NCBI GenBank assembly: GCA_904501865.1
Contig: CAJGCF010000038.1
Location: 1 to 14,917, forward strand
Direction of reading: 5' to 3'
DNA length: 14,917 bases
Source: an uncultured Clostridia bacterium
GTDB taxonomy: Bacteria; Bacillota; Clostridia; Oscillospirales; CAG-272
Positions 6,448 through 12,867 of this stretch are shown here, piece after piece. The first letter of the stretch is position 1. Each line of letters opens with the position of its first letter. The notes under the pieces are model-generated. The model was given only the letters and a program-made list of their open reading frames with translations. It did not search any database and was not told the origin of the DNA. Position numbers and translations under genes: made by a program.

Positions 6448-7866
6448 TCAAAGCCCCATCTTTTCAAAGAGCTTGAAGATATCTCCCGCGCCCATAATTA
6501 TAACAAGATCGTCCTGCTCTACGGTCTTGCGTAAAAGCGCCGCTATATCGTCAAAGCTGCCGCCATAGGTCGCCTTGTCTCCTATCATTTCTGCGAGCTT
6601 TTTCGACGTGATGCCACTCTCATTTATTTCACGGGCCGCGTATATATCGGCGAATATAACCTTATCCGCCGCCTCAAATGCCTCTGCAAATTTATCCGCA
6701 AGCGCGGCGGTACGGCTATACGTATGAGGCTGGAAAACACATATAAGCCTCCTGTCACACGCGTCCTTTACTCCGCGGAGCGTTGCGCCTATTTCGGTCG
6801 GGTGATGCCCGTAATCATCATACACCGTGGCACCGCAGAGCTCTCCCTTATACTCCATTCTGCGCTTCGCACCCTTGAAATTTCCAAGTCCGCGCGCTAT
6901 ATCCTCGGCATCAATACCGCAGGAATATGCCGCCGCACAAGCCGCCAGCGCGTTATATACGTTATGTATTCCGTGGGACGGAAGGCTGACGTGAGCAAAA
7001 TGCTCACCGTGCAATATTATATCAAATTGCATAGGATATTCACAGCTTTGTATATTGGTCGCGGTCAGGTCCGCATTATCAACAAGTCCAAAGCTTATTT
7101 TTTTGGCGTTTACCGCTCCCACTGACCTTACGATATTCTCATCGTCCGCGTTATAAACGACAGTTCCCTCTTGTCCGACAAGCGACGCGTATCTCGAAAA
7201 GGACTCGCATATCTGGTCTATGCTTTTGAAATAATCCACATGCTCCATCTCCGCGTTGAGCAAAACGGCAACTGTGGGGTTAAAGTCAAGAAAGCTATCC
7301 ATATATTCGCACGCCTCAAACACGAAATTATCACGCTCACCTATATAATACGCACCGTCCATAGAGGCATATTCCGCACCTGAGACTATTGTGGGCTCAC
7401 TGCTTCTTCCGCTTTTGGCACTATCAAGAAATATCTGCGCGCACATCGAGGTGCAGGTGCTCTTTCCGTGCATTCCCGCAATACCGATGCGGTTCTTGTA
7501 TTCGGTCATTATGTATCCGAGATAGTCTGCTCTCGATATGAGCGGTATTCCTTTAGAGAGAGCCTCACAGTATTCGGGATTATCGGGCGACACTGCCACG
7601 GTATAGACCACGACACCCGTATTGTCTCCGAGATTCTCTGCCGAGTGACCGTAGAACATATTGACTCCGCTATTCTCAAGCTTTTGCGTAAGTGAGGAGC
7701 GGCATCTGTCGGAGCCTCTTACACAAAATCCTGATTTTTTGGTAAGAAGTGCCAATGACGACATCATTATACCACCCGCACCGAGAAAGAATATATCCTT
7801 ATCCTTCGCGCAGGACATTATCTCGCCTATTTTAAGGTATCCTATATGAGTATTTGGTGTGGACAA
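6448..7866 (-). CDS. murC: UDP-N-acetylmuramate--L-alanine ligase (MurC)
   Basis: MurC attaches L-alanine to UDP-N-acetylmuramate, the first peptide step of cytoplasmic peptidoglycan precursor synthesis. Residues, counted from the TTG start: Rossmann motif FFLGAGG (26-32), P-loop GMHGKST (131-137; GTHGKTT is the common form), EACEYMDSF (184-192), NAEMEHVDYF (204-213), FKGAKRRMEYKG (330-341), YDDYGHHPTE (349-358), FQPHTYSRT (378-386) and a C-terminal MGAGDI. The EACEY form instead of EADESD resembles clostridial MurC, from memory. The 472-residue length assumes TTG at 7864-7866 with AAGGAG 10 nt upstream; an in-frame ATG at 7816-7818 (MSCAKDKD) is a credible alternative with a weaker site. No ftsW, murG or ddl lies nearby, so it is outside a division/cell-wall cluster. 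A TATAAT on the reverse strand at 7901-7906 may be its -10, but no good -35 is visible. Confidence 0.94.
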   Translation of the reverse strand: MSTPNTHIGYLKIGEIMSCAKDKDIFFLGAGGIMMSSLALLTKKSGFCVRGSDRCRSSLTQKLENSGVNMFYGHSAENLGDNTGVVVYTVAVSPDNPEYCEALSKGIPLISRADYLGYIMTEYKNRIGIAGMHGKSTCTSMCAQIFLDSAKSGRSSEPTIVSGAEYASMDGAYYIGERDNFVFEACEYMDSFLDFNPTVAVLLNAEMEHVDYFKSIDQICESFSRYASLVGQEGTVVYNADDENIVRSVGAVNAKKISFGLVDNADLTATNIQSCEYPMQFDIILHGEHFAHVSLPSHGIHNVYNALAACAAAYSCGIDAEDIARGLGNFKGAKRRMEYKGELCGATVYDDYGHHPTEIGATLRGVKDACDRRLICVFQPHTYSRTAALADKFAEAFEAADKVIFADIYAAREINESGITSKKLAEMIGDKATYGGSFDDIAALLRKTVEQDDLVIIMGAGDIFKLFEKMGL

Positions 7867-7988
7867 CTTAATTCAACTCCTTTTTACAAATAACGACTTT
7901 ATTATATGTATATTCACAAATATCCTCTTATTTGACTAAAAACATTTACTTATTTTTGCCAACTCTTCACAAAAAAATCCATATACAT

Positions 7989-8019
7989 TTGAATAGCCGT
8001 CACATAAGAAATGTATAAT
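7989..8019 (+). promoter_or_regulatory. Possible promoter of spoVG
   Basis: TTGAAT (7989-7994) and TATAAT (8014-8019) are 19 nt apart, a wider spacing than ideal. The -10 is perfect and is the only strong candidate upstream of spoVG. The resulting leader of about 85 nt holds no structure I can recognise. I found no sigma-H-like promoter, which drives spoVG in Bacillus subtilis. Confidence 0.45.
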
Positions 8020-8111
8020 AATTTTGTAAGGAAAGCCGAATAAAAAGTCTATATTTGAAGCCTATAAATTTCAAAATCAAATACTGCAATAAATCAACGG
8101 AGGAAAAAATC

Positions 8112-8405
8112 ATGCAGATAACAGATATCAAGGTAAGAAAGCTTTTTGATGAAGGACCTATGAAGGCAGTCGTTTCTGTGACCTTTGACGGTCAGCTCGC
8201 AGTCCACGACATCAAGGTCATCAACGCCCGTGACAAATTTTTCATCGTAATGCCCAGCAGAAAAAATCCCGACGACACATACCGCGACATAGTACATCCT
8301 ATCAATGCTCAATTCAGAAGTATGCTTGAGGAGGCAGTCGTCGCCGCTTATGAGGAGGCATTGGCAAACGCAGACAGCGAGATAGCCGAGCCCGCTCAAA
8401 TATGA
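8112..8405 (+). CDS. spoVG: Septation/sporulation regulator SpoVG
   Basis: This 97-residue protein matches SpoVG along its length: MQITDIKVRKL, DEGPMKAVVSVTFDG, VHDIKVI, FFIVMPSRK, and the hallmark YRDIVHPINAQFR, followed by a C-terminal helix EEAVVAAYEEAL. SpoVG is a small nucleic-acid-binding protein that affects septation, sporulation, capsule and virulence genes in Firmicutes. The start is fixed by GGAGG at 8099-8103, 8 nt before the ATG at 8112; the frame stays open upstream to 8055, but with no ribosome binding site. It is monocistronic, with a candidate promoter at 7989-8019 and a terminator at 8413-8440. It is divergent from murC, an arrangement that may or may not be functional. Confidence 0.95.
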   Translation: MQITDIKVRKLFDEGPMKAVVSVTFDGQLAVHDIKVINARDKFFIVMPSRKNPDDTYRDIVHPINAQFRSMLEEAVVAAYEEALANADSEIAEPAQI

Positions 8406-8412
8406 ATATATG

Positions 8413-8440
8413 GGGAATGAGGAATCTCATTCCCTTTTTT
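8413..8440 (+). terminator. Intrinsic terminator of spoVG
   Basis: A 9-bp perfect stem (GGGAATGAG 8413-8421 with CTCATTCCC 8426-8434), a GAAT loop and a run of six T (8435-8440). The T run overlaps the stop codon (8439-8441) of the convergent phosphoesterase gene. There is no A run on the left arm, so it should work only on the plus strand. Confidence 0.92.
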
Positions 8441-8951
8441 ATACATAGCCGTGTGAGAGCAGGACTCTGCCTTCTCTATCAACCGTAATAACGCCAAAAT
8501 AATACGGATACGAGCCTATACTGCCAGGATTCATAATACTCAGGGGCTTTTCTAATTTTATTCCGTAGTCGTTGTCTCTTGTGAGTGTAAGCTCGGTTGC
8601 CTCGTGAGTGTGCCCATAAATCAGTATATCCGCGCCCCTTTTTGCCGCCTCGGATATGAGCGGCGAGAGTGTGCTCTTTACTCCGTATCTGTGTCCGTGA
8701 GTGAAAAATATCCTTTTATCTCCAAGTATTAAACACTGCTCGTCGGGAGTGTTGTTATCGTAAAACAATCCGCCTGCATCGCAATTTCCGCGTACCGTGA
8801 ACAACGGCACGTCACCTATATTCGCACTCGTCATATCACGCAGTCCGTCGCCGAGAAATATCACGGCATCGGGCTTCTTTATCTGTCTTTTTATTGCTTC
8901 TTCTATCTTATCACGTCTTCCGTGTGAATCTGAAAGCACGAGTATTTCCAT
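8439..8951 (-). CDS. YfcE/MJ0936-family metallophosphoesterase
   Basis: This 170-residue cytoplasmic protein has the complete calcineurin-like phosphoesterase set in order: DSHG (D8, H10), GDG (D35), GNCD (N56), THGH (H85, H87) and GHTH (H114, H116), then NPGSIGSYP (141-149), typical of the YfcE/MJ0936 group. These enzymes bind two divalent metals and hydrolyse phosphodiester bonds, often shown only with artificial substrates, so the natural substrate is unknown. Length is right for the family (about 160-185). GGAAAGAG lies 6 nt before the ATG at 8949-8951. In many Firmicutes this gene follows rph or the XTP/dITP pyrophosphatase gene, but neither is here; it is a single gene convergent with spoVG, with no clear terminator of its own. 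Confidence 0.93.
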   Translation of the reverse strand: MEILVLSDSHGRRDKIEEAIKRQIKKPDAVIFLGDGLRDMTSANIGDVPLFTVRGNCDAGGLFYDNNTPDEQCLILGDKRIFFTHGHRYGVKSTLSPLISEAAKRGADILIYGHTHEATELTLTRDNDYGIKLEKPLSIMNPGSIGSYPYYFGVITVDREGRVLLSHGYV

Positions 8952-9022
8952 TTTTCACTCTTTCCAAATTTTATATTATCACCTTATTATTATAACATTT
9001 CATCGCGACTTTGTCTACACCT

Positions 9023-9056
9023 ATCACACAATTTTTATTTTTTCATAAAATGAAAA
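9023..9056 (+). promoter_or_regulatory. Possible promoter and dyad before the three-gene unknown cassette
   Basis: ATCACA (9023-9028) and TAAAAT (9046-9051) are 17 nt apart, a passable sigma-A promoter. A perfect 7-bp dyad, TTTTCAT-AAA-ATGAAAA (9040-9056), covers the -10. In such AT-rich sequence both could be chance, but this is the only promoter candidate between the divergent phosphoesterase gene and the cassette. Confidence 0.35.
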
Positions 9057-9101
9057 TGAACTCTACTGCAAGGTCGCTTACGCGGCGGAAAGGATTTTAT
9101 T

Positions 9102-9332
9102 ATGATGCTTGATAAAAAGGCTATTGATATGCTTCTCACACTCGATGACCAACACCTCGCCGTTATAATCAAAAAAATAGCAGGCGATGCGGGTATCCCT
9201 GCTGATTCGATAAACATTGGTCCCGCCGAGCTCAAGGGACTACGTGCTGCGCTCGGAATGGCTACTGACGGCGATATATCCCGTGCTACTGAGCTTATAC
9301 AAAACTACAAAAACGGCAAAAAAGGATTTTGA
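9102..9332 (+). CDS. Small helical protein of unknown function, cassette gene 1
   Basis: This 76-residue protein (MMLDKKAIDMLLTLDDQHLAV at the start) is not a family I can name. It appears to be all alpha-helical and soluble: a helix with an LDDQHL turn, an IIKKIAGDAGIPADSI segment, and a C-terminal helix ISRATELIQNYKNGKKGF with a basic tail. No signal peptide, membrane segment or cysteine is present. GGAAAGGA 7 nt upstream of the ATG at 9102 is a strong ribosome binding site; a second ATG directly follows the first. The next gene starts 4 nt after its stop, and the third follows after 11 nt, so the three form one transcription unit. It lies convergent to the SipL-like gene, which gives a weak contextual hint of a sporulation or envelope role, not evidence of one. 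Confidence 0.8.
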   Translation: MMLDKKAIDMLLTLDDQHLAVIIKKIAGDAGIPADSINIGPAELKGLRAALGMATDGDISRATELIQNYKNGKKGF

Positions 9333-9336
9333 GGCT

Positions 9337-9837
9337 ATGAGCAATTCGGATATCAACACAAATTCTTCCGACGAGGCTCTGCAGAATAACATACTCAACG
9401 AGCTGCTCTCAAAGCTATCGTCTAAGCCCTCGGGCTCGCCGCAGGACACCGCCGCCCAGAGATCTTCTGCCGACAGCGCATCACAAAGCGCCTCGACCGC
9501 TCCCTCTGGAGATATACTTTCCTCCCTTCTGGCAAATCCCGAGCTTATAGCAAAGCTTCCAAGCATAATATCCAGCATCAAGCCCATAATTGATATGCTT
9601 GGAAAATCAGGGCTCTCCGGAAACGTGGCAAAGCCCGCGGCACAGGAATTTGACAAGGGCGAGAATACGATAGCCGCGAGTGCCGTCTCTCCCACGGCAA
9701 AAGCTTCGCACAAATACACAGACTCACGCTCGGCTCTGCTTTGTGCCATGAAGCCCTATCTTAGCTCGGACAGACAGGTCGCCATAGACTATATCATAAA
9801 GCTCGCCCATCTGGGCGATATACTAAAAACTCTTTAG
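9337..9837 (+). CDS. Ser/Ala-rich two-helical-domain protein of unknown function, cassette gene 2
   Basis: This 166-residue protein is of no family I recognise. Layout: a short amphipathic helix (about 12-27, ALQNNILNELLSKL), a Ser/Ala/Pro/Gln linker of low complexity (28-57), an amphipathic block SSLLANPELIAKLPSIISSI (62-81) continuing to DMLGKS, a second linker (92-127), then a C-terminal helical module with SALLCAMKPYLSSDRQ (132-147) and AIDYIIKLAHLGDIL. The blocks look like interaction helices on flexible tethers. No signal peptide or membrane helix. Start choice: the frame is open from 9217, but ATG 9337 lies 4 nt after the previous stop, with AAAGGA 10 nt upstream, so translational coupling is likely. 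It ends in TAG, which merges with the GGGGGTG ribosome binding site of the next gene. It is the only intact gene in the window seen to stop at TAG. Confidence 0.78.
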   Translation: MSNSDINTNSSDEALQNNILNELLSKLSSKPSGSPQDTAAQRSSADSASQSASTAPSGDILSSLLANPELIAKLPSIISSIKPIIDMLGKSGLSGNVAKPAAQEFDKGENTIAASAVSPTAKASHKYTDSRSALLCAMKPYLSSDRQVAIDYIIKLAHLGDILKTL

Positions 9838-9848
9838 GGGGTGACAAG

Positions 9849-10322
9849 ATGTACGTAAGAGCACCTAATTCCGCCAAAAATCAAGTCAAGATCCCCGAAA
9901 ATTACGGTGGGAGCGCCTTTGGCTCATCGGGATATTACAACGACATGCCCCCTCCCGTAAGACAAACTCCTCCAAGGGATGTACCTTTACAGAGATCGGA
10001 TATCCCACCCGAGCCTATGCGCGATCCCTCCGTATCGGATACCCAAGTGCATGAGCCCTATATCCCACCCAGCAATGCACTTGTGCCTCAAGCAACAGAG
10101 ACGTATCAAAAAAACGAGGATAAGCCCACGGGATCTATATTCTCGTCTCTTATTCCGTCGTCAAAATTTATGTCAAGCCATTTTCCTTTTGGGCACGGAA
10201 TAGGTGGCGAGGAGCTATTGATTCTCGGAATGATGCTTCTGGTCTATCTGTCGGGAAGCGAGTGCGGAGAGACCGACCACGAATTTATCCTGCTTCTCGG
10301 TCTCCTGCTCTTCGCAGGATAA
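9849..10322 (+). CDS. Proline-rich protein with hydrophobic acidic tail, unknown function, cassette gene 3
   Basis: This 157-residue protein has a long, probably disordered N-terminal part rich in proline, polar and charged residues (about 1-95; for example DMPPPVRQTPPRD and QRSDIPPEPMRDP), starting MYVRAPNSAKNQVKIPENYGG. The C-terminal part (117-157) is a helical hairpin of Leu/Ile/Met-rich segments, ELLILGMMLLVYL (122-134) and FILLLGLLLFAG (146-157), joined by the polar, acidic turn SGSECGETDHE. The segments are short for membrane helices, so a membrane hairpin or oligomerising surface are both possible. I recall comparable Leu-rich acidic tails in clostridial proteins of unknown role, but name no family. 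GGGGGTG 6 nt upstream supports the ATG at 9849. It is the last gene of the cassette, ending at a bidirectional terminator. Confidence 0.78.
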   Translation: MYVRAPNSAKNQVKIPENYGGSAFGSSGYYNDMPPPVRQTPPRDVPLQRSDIPPEPMRDPSVSDTQVHEPYIPPSNALVPQATETYQKNEDKPTGSIFSSLIPSSKFMSSHFPFGHGIGGEELLILGMMLLVYLSGSECGETDHEFILLLGLLLFAG

Positions 10323-10323
10323 C

Positions 10324-10361
10324 AAAAAACGCTTTTATCCTTGCGGATAAAAGCGTTTTTT
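10324..10361. terminator. Bidirectional terminator between cassette and SipL-like gene
   Basis: A perfect 17-bp stem (10324-10340 with 10345-10361) around a TTGC loop, with six A on the left and six T on the right, so it ends transcription on both strands. It begins 2 nt after the cassette stop and ends 3 nt before the stop of the SipL-like gene. Confidence 0.95.
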
Positions 10362-10364
10362 ACG

Positions 10365-11903
10365 TTAGATTATAAGATAATTTATTCCGTCAAGAGAATC
10401 ACTTGAATCGGGAGAATCCGACGCACTTATCTTGTTGTTCTGTGAAAGCGAGGATATGGTAGCGCCGTATCTCTTTGCCACGCTCCAGAGGGTATCATCT
10501 CTGGAAGGATAGCACACGACGTACTCTCCCCTGCTGAACTTCAGCTCCTCACCAAAATCCACGTCGTCCAAGAGCTTTATATCACAGTTATGCCACATAT
10601 TTCCGCACATGCTTATCTCGCTGTCTATACCGATCCGCTCTCCATCTATTCTGGCTCTTGCGGATATGACCTCTCCCGACACCATAGCCTCCGCGTTTTC
10701 TGCCTGCATATTGGTATCTGTGGAGTATCTGAATGGCAGCTCCACGTCAGAGCATGAATACTCTCCGTCACGCTTTAGGAGCATATTGAACTTTGCTTTG
10801 CCCGACACGCTGCACTTGCCGCCCTCAAAGCTTATCTCCTCAGAAAACACAGTGCCCATAACGTCGGATACGGAGCATTCGGGAGATATGCCCGCTTCCT
10901 CGAGACTCATAGAATCACTCAGGGTAAAATTGCCCACGAATGCGTTTGCTATACCGCGCGGCGTGACCGTCTTGTATCTGCAATCAGTACGGTGGCTTGT
11001 TGAATAAACATCCTTGATATAGGTGACGTCCTCACTCTTGTTTGCCGCGGCGTCTATTATCATACCTACGTCTATGCACACTCTGCCGTCCTCAACGTTT
11101 ATGTTCATCTCAGTCACAACCGCCTGCGCACTCGCGCTTGATTGCGAGTCAACTCCATCAACTACAACGGACTGCGAAAACGGCATTTTCCTTGTCACCG
11201 TATAGGTATCTCCCGTATTTTCACGTCCCATGAGCAATTTTAGATACAAGTCACCTCTGCAGTTGACTAAGCCCGCAGAGCAGCCTACCTCACTCATCAA
11301 AGCCTTGCCGTCTGCAGATATTACCCTTGCCTCACCCTCCTTGTTGTCTATAATGATCTCGTCACTAAGCCTCAATACCTCGCCCGAGCCAAAAAGAGCT
11401 CTAGACACAGTCTGCTCTCCGTGGAGCACTTGATTTTCTCCGTCGCTCTGATTGGAAAAGCTGTCATCAAACGTCATATCCCCGAATATCTGCGCTCTGG
11501 TCTTGAGTCTGCATTTGATATTGAGCTTGCGTGGAGAGGTTACACGTCCGCTTATCATATCGGGAACTATTTCCGCGCTTCCCGTGAGGTTTGAAAGCCT
11601 TAGCCCAGAGTCCTGATCTACGGGCACATCTATCTTATATTCCGTTGTGAGCGGTGCGCAGTACACCTCGTTGTCGCTTCCCGTATAGAGCACGTAATAG
11701 TCCACGTTGCCCGCAAATTCCGCCTCGTTATCGCCTATGTACTTGGACGGCGGCAGTACCGATGCCGTTATTCTCAAAAGCCTTTTTATCTCGGGCTGAT
11801 AATCGGGTAACGTAAAATCACCCGACAGCTCGTCTGTGACCGTCCTGTCGCTTACGGGTATCTGAACGTAACCGCCGCTTGTCTGTCTCTTATAATCTTC
11901 CAT
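10365..11903 (-). CDS. SipL-like DUF3794 and LysM-domain spore envelope protein
   Basis: This 512-residue protein carries at least two, probably three, DUF3794-type beta-rich repeats (near the N-terminus around YQPEIKRLLRITASVLP, in the middle around SPRKLNIKCRLKTRA, and at VSDVMGTVFSEEISFEGG to VELPFRYSTD) and a C-terminal LysM (459-512; VVCYPSRDDTLWSVAKRYG). That layout is the one of Clostridioides difficile SipL, which binds the coat protein SpoIVA to anchor the spore coat; this identification rests on architecture and no spoIVA is present here. No signal peptide, consistent with mother-cell action. The LysM start is slightly irregular, with PSRDDT in place of PGDT. GGAGG 8 nt upstream fixes ATG 11901-11903; the frame is open to 11990 but unsupported. 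Confidence 0.85.
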   Translation of the reverse strand: MEDYKRQTSGGYVQIPVSDRTVTDELSGDFTLPDYQPEIKRLLRITASVLPPSKYIGDNEAEFAGNVDYYVLYTGSDNEVYCAPLTTEYKIDVPVDQDSGLRLSNLTGSAEIVPDMISGRVTSPRKLNIKCRLKTRAQIFGDMTFDDSFSNQSDGENQVLHGEQTVSRALFGSGEVLRLSDEIIIDNKEGEARVISADGKALMSEVGCSAGLVNCRGDLYLKLLMGRENTGDTYTVTRKMPFSQSVVVDGVDSQSSASAQAVVTEMNINVEDGRVCIDVGMIIDAAANKSEDVTYIKDVYSTSHRTDCRYKTVTPRGIANAFVGNFTLSDSMSLEEAGISPECSVSDVMGTVFSEEISFEGGKCSVSGKAKFNMLLKRDGEYSCSDVELPFRYSTDTNMQAENAEAMVSGEVISARARIDGERIGIDSEISMCGNMWHNCDIKLLDDVDFGEELKFSRGEYVVCYPSRDDTLWSVAKRYGATISSLSQNNKISASDSPDSSDSLDGINYLII

Positions 11904-11947
11904 TACATATTCCTCCGACCTTTTCAAGATAATATTTGTCAGTAAAG

Positions 11948-11977
11948 AATATGCGATATCATCAAAAGTTATGACAA
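11948..11977 (-). promoter_or_regulatory. Possible promoter of the SipL-like gene
   Basis: On the reverse strand, TTGTCA (11972-11977) and CATATT (11948-11953) are 18 nt apart. The -35 abuts the left end of the inverted-repeat element. The match is modest, and a sporulation sigma factor may be used instead; GCATATT nearby resembles a sigma-E/K -35, but I found no matching -10. Confidence 0.3.
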
Positions 11978-12053
11978 AAGGGGCTGTCACATTAAACTTT
12001 TTTATGGTAACCAGCGTAAACGCTCTGAATTTTGCATTTGAGACAGCCCCTTT
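11977..12053. mobile_element. 77-bp MITE-like element with 12-bp terminal inverted repeats
   Basis: AAAGGGGCTGTC (11977-11988) and GACAGCCCCTTT (12042-12053) are perfect inverted repeats enclosing 53 nt that contain a small hairpin AGCG-TAAA-CGCT and a TGGTAACCA palindrome. The ends extend imperfectly: GGGGCTGTCaCA versus GGGGCTGTCtCA. Ends of this GGGGCTGTC type recur on insertion sequences and small non-autonomous elements in Firmicutes, from memory. An outer pair, AAAGTT (11965-11970) and AACTTT (12054-12059), surrounds it. I see no target-site duplication and no transposase. It could also act as a large-loop terminator for the rubrerythrin transcript, since TTTTG follows the stem on the minus strand. 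Confidence 0.5.
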
Positions 12054-12059
12054 AACTTT

Positions 12060-12125
12060 GTTAAGTTTGCTTAATTATTTGGCCGCGTATTCGTATTGCT
12101 TGACTTAAAGTTAAGTTTGCTTAAT
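12060..12125. repeat. 16-bp exact direct repeat, palindromic core
   Basis: GTTAAGTTTGCTTAAT occurs at 12060-12075 and again at 12110-12125, 50 bp apart. Each copy contains the dyad TTAAG-TTTG-CTTAA. The right copy overlaps the rubrerythrin stop codon (12121-12123). Between the copies, the minus strand reads a short open stretch KQYEYAAK then TAA, possibly a decayed 3' end. Confidence 0.7.
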
Positions 12126-12723
12126 CGTGTTGCTCGTAAGGCGCCATAGATAAGCGGATAAAATAGCCTTTGTCGTGGTGGCAGACCGGACAGTTCTGTG
12201 GAACCGTCGTGCCCTCATATATATGACCGCAATTGAGGCACATCCATTTACATTCAACGCTTGAAACGTAAAGCTTATTCTGTTCAAGCATATCCGCGAT
12301 CCTGCCAAAGCGGTTGCCGTGAGTTTTTTCTATTTCGGCTATACTGTAAAAGGTGTTGGCAATATTCAGGAAGCCCTCCTCCTTAGCCTTATTGCCGAAG
12401 TTCTTATACGCATCGTTGTATTCTTCGTACTCATTGTGCTGAGCGTAGCGCAAAAGCTGTAGCACGGAGCTGCTTATATCCACGGGATAGGCTCCGTCAA
12501 CCGTGATATTCTCCCCCGCAAGCTCGGCAAGATAGTTGTAGAATATCTCGGCGTGCTCCTTCTCCTGCCCCGCGGTAAAGGTAAAGACCGCCTCGACCAC
12601 CTCCATGCCTTGCTTTTTCGCCTCCGACGCCGCAAAGGTATATCTGTTTCTCGCCTGACTCTCTCCCGCAAACGCGCGCATAAGATTTAATCTTGTTTCA
12701 CTGTTTTTGAAATCTGTTGACAT
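12121..12723 (-). CDS. rbr: Rubrerythrin
   Basis: This 200-residue protein has a ferritin-like diiron domain followed by a rubredoxin domain, the rubrerythrin layout. Diiron motifs include E21 (FAGESQARNRY), E54-x-x-H57 (GQEKEHAE), E98/E101 (HNEYEEY) and E132-x-x-H135 (AEIEKTHG). The Fe(SCys)4 rubredoxin site is C162-x-x-C165 and C178-x-x-C181 (CLNCGHIYEG and NCPVCHHDKGYF). Rubrerythrins of anaerobes reduce hydrogen peroxide in the cytoplasm with electrons from NAD(P)H via rubredoxin-type partners. AAGGAG 6 nt before the ATG at 12721-12723 is strong. The peroxide regulator PerR often controls these genes, but no clear PerR box (TTATAAT-N-ATTATAA) is visible. It is followed by repeat structures and, more than 200 nt on, the SipL-like gene on the same strand. 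The tail (FIRLSMAPYEQHD) is a little longer than the usual HPQSYFE-type ending. Confidence 0.96.
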   Translation of the reverse strand: MSTDFKNSETRLNLMRAFAGESQARNRYTFAASEAKKQGMEVVEAVFTFTAGQEKEHAEIFYNYLAELAGENITVDGAYPVDISSSVLQLLRYAQHNEYEEYNDAYKNFGNKAKEEGFLNIANTFYSIAEIEKTHGNRFGRIADMLEQNKLYVSSVECKWMCLNCGHIYEGTTVPQNCPVCHHDKGYFIRLSMAPYEQHD

Positions 12724-12805
12724 TTCCTTCTCCTTCTACCGTCTACACGGTTTTATATTGTTTTGCAAAAGGATTATTGTGCCAAATCAAAGCTTGTTAT
12801 TCAGT

Positions 12806-12835
12806 TTCACTATAACAGTGTAAAAATCATATAAT
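12806..12835 (+). promoter_or_regulatory. Promoter of the amidase gene with overlapping dyad
   Basis: TTCACT (12806-12811), 18 nt, TATAAT (12830-12835). The dyad CACTATAACAGTG (12808-12820) matches at 5 of 6 pairs around its centre and overlaps the -35, in the spacer between divergent rubrerythrin and amidase genes, so it is a candidate operator for one or both. Confidence 0.5.
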
Positions 12836-12867
12836 ATAAGGAATCCAATTATGAAAAGGAGAGTCTT

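Noticed and set aside
8055..8111. N-terminal extension of SpoVG from an upstream ATG
   Set aside because: No ribosome binding site precedes 8055, while GGAGG is well placed for 8112 and that start gives the standard SpoVG N-terminus.
7867..8111. Sigma-H promoter for spoVG, and a riboswitch in the spacer
   Set aside because: AGGAAA and GAAT at 8029-8043 are far too close together for a sigma-H promoter, and I see no stable structured leader.
9240..9749. Minus-strand 169-residue frame across cassette genes 1 and 2
   Set aside because: It is opposite two genes with ribosome binding sites and coupled spacing, and its composition (Ser/Ala/Glu) is the complement of their low-complexity linkers.
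12724..12867. PerR box upstream of rubrerythrin
   Set aside because: PerR sites often control rubrerythrin in Firmicutes, but no TTATAAT-N-ATTATAA-like 15-mer is present; the AT-rich stretch at 12828-12838 is explained by the -10 of the amidase promoter.
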